The notes under the pieces: generated by a model
Databases searched by the model: none
Told to the model about the DNA's origin: nothing
The model's input: only the letters and a program-made list of their open reading frames with translations
DNA from: Hippopus hippopus
Lineage: Eukaryota; Mollusca; Bivalvia; Cardiida; Cardiidae
Assembly (NCBI GenBank): GCA_946811185.2
Contig: OX328099.1
Span: forward strand, 19,619,859-19,683,858
DNA: 64,000 bases
Direction of reading: 5' to 3'
Program-made: the position numbers and the translations under genes
Part shown: piece by piece, positions 58,395-64,000 of the stretch
Layout: each line of letters opens with the position of its first letter
Position numbering within the stretch: the first letter of the stretch is position 1

Positions 58395-58623
58395 GTAACT
58401 GTTTACCAAACGACAATGTTTTAGACTGGTCCAAATTGAAAGCACTTGCAGACGACAAAATAAATGTAACTCAAAAATTGAAATTTGTTTTGAGCAGGGT
58501 AGAAAACATTGTGGGAAGAGGAGAAAATGCTGGTTACCAGCATTTTCTTCTCTTCCCACAATGTTTTCAAAAGGCTTATATCTCAAGGTCGTAAAAACCA
58601 GGGATTGTTTGGTAAAGGGTTAA
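58395..58623 (+). mobile_element. TTAA-MITE, full length
   Basis: CTGTTTACCAAACGACAATG; core GAAGAGGAGAAAATGCTGG with the mirror also changed (CTTCTCTTCCC). A short L-arm scrap precedes it at 58345. Confidence 0.9.
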
Positions 58624-58624
58624 T

Positions 58625-58737
58625 TTTGGCTCAAATGCTTGGAGTTGTTTCCAGAAGGTTGGAAACATTGTAAGAAATAGAGAAAGAACTGGTTACCAGC
58701 ATTTTCTCCTTTTTTCCACAATGTTTACAAAAGACAC
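58625..58737 (+). mobile_element. TTAA-MITE, ends lost
   Basis: GGCTCAAATGCTTGGAGTTG; core AGAACTGGTTACCAGCATTT. Confidence 0.72.
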
Positions 58738-59703
58738 CTCCAAAAATGGAAACCTCCAAAATCAAATTTGCATGAGACAACTTTCAAAACAGGTTTTTGA
58801 AACCTGAATTGCAGTTTGATACTTTGATATATATTGAATACACTTGAACACATTGTATCAAAAGGAAAATTCTGTTGTTTGCCACAATGTCTTTTCAAAA
58901 CAGTTCTGCTGGAAGATGAAAAACGTTTATAGTAGGAAGTAATGAATTTATCTTTCACCATTTTGAGTGATTTTGCAGTAGATGATGTTTGAAAACTATG
59001 CACCCATGACAATGTCTACTGTATACATCATTTTTTCCCCCCATGTTTTACATCTTTTCTAATGTTTTATCTCTTGATGAATTAATATTCGAAAATGGGT
59101 AAAACAAAATTAAAGCATTGTTTTAGAGTAGTTAAAGGTTGATCAACTTATATTCTAACTTAATATACTTTTATTTTATTATTGTCATCGTTGTTGTTGT
59201 TGTTGTTTTTTTTTTCATTTTTGTTTTCTTTTAAATATTTCTTTTAAACTTTTACATCTTTCATGTGTGCTTTGATAATCAAGTGTTCAACTACCTTACA
59301 AATAATGTGTACTACTTTAGCAGTTTTTAAGTTGCCATACTTCTGCTCTTTGTTTACTTTGCATTTGTTTTACCTTTAATTATGGTTGTGTCTATCTGGG
59401 TCCTTTCTTCAAATAAGGCTTTTTTATATAATGTGTTTCATAATGCTTTTTATTTTGAAATGCAGAAATGTCTTGGCAGCTGGATATATGGTTTAAGTGT
59501 ACTGAAAAAGTTTTAGTTACTGGTAGTAAAACATTGTCTTGTGAAAATATTCTTGGGACATGAGTAATGGCTGTTACAGATTTTTTTTGTGTGTTTTGGT
59601 ATTACGTTTTAATTTTTGTTTTCCTTTCCTGCGAATATTTATTCTTTGTGTTACATGATAACTGGTAAACATAGAAAAAGCCTGTAAGGTAGGCAAACTG
59701 GAG
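58738..59703. other. Gene-free stretch with (GTT)n
   Basis: A GTT microsatellite at about 59187-59204. The 95-codon minus frame at 58725 begins in a MITE and is not supported. Confidence 0.5.
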
Positions 59704-59927
59704 TTAACCCTATATCAGACAACAAAATTTTAGCCTTGTTGAAATTGAAAGCATTTGCAGAAGGCAATTTTAATGCTGCTCAAGTGGTGCAATCTTTCTT
59801 TGATAGGGTAGAAAACAGTGGGAAATGGAGAAAATGCTGGTTACCGGCATTTTCTCCTTATCCTACAATGTTCTCAAAAGCCTTCTTACCCAGAGTCGTT
59901 AAGTTGACATTGTGCAGTAAAGGGTTG
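59704..59927 (+). mobile_element. TTAA-MITE, left TTAA kept
   Basis: TTAACCCTATATCAGACAAC; core ATGCTGGTTACCGGCATTTT; right end CAGTAAAGGGTTGA. Confidence 0.88.
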
Positions 59928-60034
59928 AACTGTTGAAAGTGCACCGTTGTTGATCTGCATGATATAGTATGGGAGAGGCAGAGGAAAATTTGTGTTTAAT
60001 TTTATTTGTGTTGCTAAGAGACCTAGTAGCAGCC

Positions 60035-60335
60035 AAAAGTAAGCAATGCAGGTGTTAAAAATGCATTGAACTGTGAATCGTACCTCTAAAAAGTATGGAA
60101 ATTATTGTCAAGATGACAATCTGTTGTTGTACAATTGGACAAAGGTTAGTTATGGAAGAAGAAAGGAAATTTAAAACGAGGTAAAAGGTAAGCAATAGAT
60201 AGAGCAACCTGGCAACTTTTAACCTACATTTAGGATTCATATTTTGGCCAGCGACTAACACTTGGACCAACCGTGCAATAAAAGATGGCTATCTTCACAA
60301 TAGTTTCCATACTTTTAAATATGTATCTGTACTCG
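60035..60335. mobile_element. Older copy of the 37442 MITE family
   Basis: Shares 'AAAGTATGGAAATTATTGTC', 'CACTTGGACCAACCGTGCAA' and 'CACAATAGTTTCCATACTTT' with the 37442 and 62347 copies; ends eroded. Confidence 0.7.
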
Positions 60336-60349
60336 TTTTCATCCAGTCT

Positions 60350-60660
60350 TGTAACCAATTTTATCTTTATTTTATGAAATTATAATCATTCTTGTACCTT
60401 CGTGCCAAATATTGCCCCTGACGGTTGCAGGGTTGCACAGATTATGACGGATAGAAAATGCATTTCATTCTATTGCAGCTAGCCATAGACATAACAACCA
60501 CAGTTTCTGGTATAATCGAAGACAAATCCCTGGCGTCTCTTCATCACATACACCTTATATGGACTTTTTATCTATGTTTAAATGGCTGTCTAGATTCTAC
60601 ACATTGTAAAGTTGTAACAGCGTTTGTTTACTCTCTGGCTGTAAGGGTGCATCTTTAAAT
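60350..60660 (+). repeat. Second copy of the 19655 repeat
   Basis: ATGAAATTATAATCATTCTT and CTGTAAGGGTGCATCTTTAA mark the matching ends. The 66-codon frame here is a by-product. Confidence 0.7.
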
Positions 60661-60870
60661 GGTATGATTTTAATTTAAATGCATTTTAACTCCCACATTA
60701 TTACTTTTGGCCAGGCCTTTAAATTAAACTGTTTCACCTATATAAAGATAGCTTGAAGATATTGTAAATATCATTAAGTAAAGTTATTTTGCACAACCAC
60801 CTAGTTGCTGGTGACCACACATGATTATGTTTAGTTGAGAAAATGACTGTACATTTGAAAACTTTTTTCT

Positions 60871-60915
60871 TAACCCTTTACCAAACAGTCCCAAATTTTA
60901 ATGACAATTTTTAAG
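60871..60915 (-). mobile_element. TTAA-MITE R-end scrap
   Basis: TTAACCCTTTACCAAACAGT and AATTTTAATGACAATTTT. Confidence 0.65.
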
Positions 60916-60993
60916 CAGTTTTTTGTTCTCTCAGTTTTTGGATAGTCCAGATCCAAAATACATGTATGACAGCCCATTTGACACAATTTGTTG

Positions 60994-61222
60994 TTAATTC
61001 ATTACCAAACGACAAAATTTTGGACTTGTCCAAATTTAAAGCAATTGCAGACGACAAATCAAAGGTGGCAAAAATGACACAATTTTTCCTTGATAGAGCA
61101 GAAAACAGTGTGGGAAAAGGAGAAAATGCTGGTTACCAGCATTTTCTCCTTTTCTCACAATGTTTTCAAAAGTCTTCTTCTTTAGGGTCGTTTAAAGTCG
61201 GGACTGTGTGGTAAAGAGTTAA
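60994..61222 (+). mobile_element. TTAA-MITE, full length, near consensus
   Basis: TTAATTCATTACCAAACGAC; perfect core; GACTGTGTGGTAAAGAGTTA. Confidence 0.92.
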
Positions 61223-61333
61223 CTGCACAATGTAGATGGCATCCTATTCATGGCTTTGCTCATATGAAATTATCATGTGTAGTTGCATTGACTCTAAGGA
61301 TAGAATGTTAGCTGTTTGTTGTTTTCATTGTTT

Positions 61334-61653
61334 ACCTCTTTACCAAATGTCAAAATTTTAGACTCATCCAAATTGAAGGCATTGTAGAAAACAAAATAAA
61401 TGTGACTCAATCTTTGATTTTTTTTCTGGAAGGGTACATTGAAAAGGAGAAAATGCTGACTTGTCTAAATTGAAAGCATTTGTGGATAAGAAATAAATGT
61501 GACTCAAAAATTGAAATTTGTTTCTGGAAGGGTACAAAACATTGTAGGAAAAGGAGGAAATGCTGGAAACCAGCATTTTCTCCTTTTTCCACGATGTTTT
61601 CAAAAGCTTATTTTCCCAGGGTTGTTAAAACTCAGGATTGAATGGTAAAGGGT
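61334..61653 (+). mobile_element. TTAA-MITE with duplicated left arm
   Basis: The left arm runs to a stub core (GAAAAGGAGAAAATGCTGAC), then a second left arm (TTGTCTAAATTGAAAGCATT) leads to a full core and right arm. Confidence 0.85.
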
Positions 61654-62346
61654 AAAGAGATTGGGGAAAAAAAATACATGTAGGATCTAGATAGTAATTT
61701 TGTTTGTGAAGACAGTTTGATAATTCACCTAAGGCTTTGTTATTTATAAAATGTCCAGTCAGAAGCCATATGCACTAACCATTCTGTCAAGACAAGGCAT
61801 TTGATTGGCTGAAACATTATATCTCAGCCTATCAGATTGTTAGTCTTGGAATTAAGATCTAAAACAAAAATCAGAACGATAGCTGAGATTAGTTCCTTAG
61901 ATTTAGATATGTAACTACATGTATATTCTTTATAAATAAATACATACATTTTCTATATGAAACTTTTCTTTAGATATGTGGCTACATGTATATTCTACAT
62001 GTAGTACTATATATGAATAGCTGCCTTACATATAATATGAAAAAGGCAAAGCCTCAATACGAGCGACATGAATGATTTGTGGAACAAATATTTAATAATT
62101 CAAATGATGACCTCGATTCTAAATCTTGAAATCAAGGAATTTTGAGTACGGATTCCGGCTTTGCCAAAACTAATTTTGAAGGTTGTTTAAAGTAGAAAGC
62201 ATGCTTCTTTTTATTGGATGTATACATGTGAAAAAGGGCGAACGGTCTGGGATTCCCTTAACAAAATTAAGACAGTTCCTCTACAATTTTGTTAATAAAT
62301 ATTCAGAAAAGAATAACTTGGAGTGATAATTGGTTCACCTATTTTT
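61654..62346. other. Gene-free stretch
   Basis: A small 'TTGATTGGCTGAAACATTAT / TCAGCCTATCAG' palindrome at 61799-61835. 'ATGTGGCTACATGTATATTC' and a variant occur twice near 61907 and 61976. No exon. Confidence 0.45.
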
Positions 62347-62715
62347 AAAGGCCCAGTAAAGGCCAAACTATCAAAGCAGGCGTCACAATACATCTAAATT
62401 GAAATCATACCATTTAAAAGTATGAAAAATATTGTGGCGATGACCGTCTGTCATCGTGTGGTCGGATCATATTATATTTGCGGGCAGAAAAAAAGGAATC
62501 GTAAAATCAGGCAAAAGGTAAACAAAAAACACAGCTACCTGGCAGGTTTTAACCTAGTTTTGAAATTAATTTCTCTGTCAGCAACTAATAGACTGTAATG
62601 ACAGATTGTCATCTTCGCAATAATGTCCATACTTTTAAGTGGTATGATACAAATTTAAATACATTTAAACACCCGCTTTGTTTACCTTTGGGCTTTATTA
62701 TTACTTTAAAGAACA
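62347..62715. mobile_element. Second good copy of the 37442 MITE family
   Basis: AAAGGCCCAGTAAAGGCCAA on the left and TTTGGGCTTTATTATTACTT on the right. Differences from 37442 are scattered substitutions plus a deletion of the 'CACTTGGACCGACCG' segment. Confidence 0.82.
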
Positions 62716-63301
62716 TTTTACAGGGACATTTCCTGACTGCATGTAGATATAGATCTTTAAGAGAGAAAAGAAAGAAAGGAAGAAATTCACGGTCACATTT
62801 CCACATTGGATGTAAAAAGGAGAAGGGAAAAAACCCTTCACTTTTCATAGGTCTCTATCATTCCGCACAACACTGCTGTCTTTCTGCAATACCACCAGTG
62901 GCTTTGATCGCCAACGAATCGTGTGACCGCCACATTTTGAAGGGTTTAGTTGGTCAACTGGATTGTTTCCACCGCTACCCGAGCGCTATTGCATCGACAT
63001 CTGATCATTCTCATATCTGAGTCACACTATGATCTCTCCATCTTTGGAGAATTATGATGGTTTTTTTTAACACTTTGACATAATTTCCTTTGTAACGTTG
63101 GATCTGTCAATAGTGGCCTGTTTTTCCTTGAGTTTCTTTAAAATGACAGTGCGTAGATCGCCAAAATCAGATTACTTGTAGCTTTCCTTTTTCATCCCAT
63201 CTGCTTTCCTACACGTCCATCATTGAAACAGTGATCAGTGTAGAGAGAAGAATGAATTTTTCTAAAGTGTATTTTGAAACAATCAAAAACTAGATCTAGT
63301 T
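62716..63301. other. Gene-free stretch
   Basis: A 140-codon + frame (62598-63020) starts inside the MITE and runs through here. It has no recognised domain and no splice context, so it is not called. Confidence 0.4.
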
Positions 63302-63618
63302 GCCAAGCCCCGATAGTGCAGTCGGTAGCGTGTAGGACGCAAGAACAGCGGGTCGCTGGTTCGATCCCTGGCTCAGCCAATTTCTTTCCGAGGATTAATG
63401 ATAGTCATTGCGACAGGATTCATTCCTCTCTCACCGCTGATCATTGTTTCGACGATGGTTAATTGGGAAAGCAGCCAGTGGCTTCGAAAGAAAATTGTGC
63501 AGAGTACCGGTAGAAAAAACTCCAGGAAAGCATGGATAAGTACACTGGCCACCGTGGTATAAGTGAAATAATATTGATTACAGCATTAAACACCGTACAA
63601 TCAGTCAGTCATCAGTCA
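63302..63618 (+). mobile_element. tRNA-headed SINE, best copy of its subfamily
   Basis: GATAGTGCAGTCGGTAGCGT head, B box CTGGTTCGATCCCTGG, body 'CCGCTGATCATTGTTTCGAC', tail (CAGT)n. TCAAAAACTAG at 63283 and TCAAAAAACTAG at 63616 look like its target duplication. Confidence 0.9.
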
Positions 63619-64000
63619 AAAAACTAGTATGGTCATGATTTCTTCGACAATATTTTCCGCGAAAAACCAGCTCGTGCATGACGTAAAAATAGTAAGATTA
63701 ATGACATCATCATTTGCTAGCATAGATCATTGCGTATATTTATAAAAAGAAATAGACGTTTAATATGCTGAAAGTAAGTAGGAAATTAGGTAATTTGTGC
63801 TCATTAAACTGCCGATGATTTTAAAGTTATCATCCAATCAGTAGATATTTTTTGTCATTTTTGACCAATCGGATAATTGTGCGAAAGATTGTGATACGTG
63901 TGACGCTGTGCAACTAACCGGAAGACACTCAATTTTCAGTCATCCCTATTTAGATTTAGACTAAAACCCAGAACAAAGTCGGAATTATATTTTCAAAAAT
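63619..64000. other. Gene-free end of window
   Basis: Nothing recognised. Confidence 0.4.

Noticed and set aside
62598..63020. 140-codon plus-strand open frame
   Set aside because: Begins within a MITE and continues in unassigned DNA; no motif, no splice signals seen.

Overview
This is animal nuclear DNA, AT-rich and dominated by interspersed repeats. I infer a bivalve mollusc, probably a heterodont. The basis is the repeat types: tRNA-headed SINEs ending in a 'GGCGTTAAAC'-type tail, repeats opening 'TTTAGCTC' and closing 'GGGCCATCATGGCCCTCTTG', and GC-centred palindromic elements around 'CAGCCTG..CAGGCTG'. The species assignment is inference; I ran no search.

One protein-coding gene can be supported. 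The 3' part of a dystrobrevin gene lies on the + strand as seven exons between 42191 and 53590. All six introns are GT-AG, the phases are consistent, and the joined frame is 424 codons plus a stop. It encodes the two C-terminal coiled coils that pair with dystrophin, a Pro/Ser/Thr-rich linker, a second conserved helix, a short acidic microexon and an acidic tail with repeated 'RTDDE' motifs. The exons for the EF-hand and ZZ region were not found. They lie further upstream, or were missed in the 42 kb of repeats before the first exon seen.

The commonest element is a ~225 bp MITE, called the TTAA-MITE here, with about 80 full, truncated or composite copies covering roughly a quarter of the window. 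It is bounded by TTAA, has inverted ends CYCTTTACCA...TGGTAAAGRG, and carries a ~65 bp near-perfect palindrome in its centre. The ends and the TTAA target suggest mobilisation by a piggyBac-type transposase (inference). Copies abut, share one TTAA, face each other and merge, most densely at 38.5-44.3 kb. '+' means the CCAAACGACAAAATTTTAG end is on the left.

Layout. 0-9 kb: mixed relics, a ~520 bp tandem duplication and two long hairpins. 9-17.4 kb: two bivalve-type 'CACTCAGGTGAGC' repeats and a MITE cluster. 17-24 kb: a decaying 63-bp satellite with a SINE inserted into it with a 12-bp target duplication, followed by more SINEs. 24-27.5 kb: nested 'TTTAGCTC' elements splitting an older MITE. 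28-34 kb: a gypsy-type gag relic, hairpins and a small TIR element. 34-42 kb: a MITE array. 42-53.6 kb: dystrobrevin, with repeats in every intron. 54.1-54.9 kb: a 343-bp-arm inverted repeat at about 99% identity whose spacer matches, inverted, a MITE 1.5 kb upstream. 55-64 kb: repeats and one possible decayed Lys/Asp-rich coding relic.

Most open frames longer than 60 codons fall inside repeats and are not genes.
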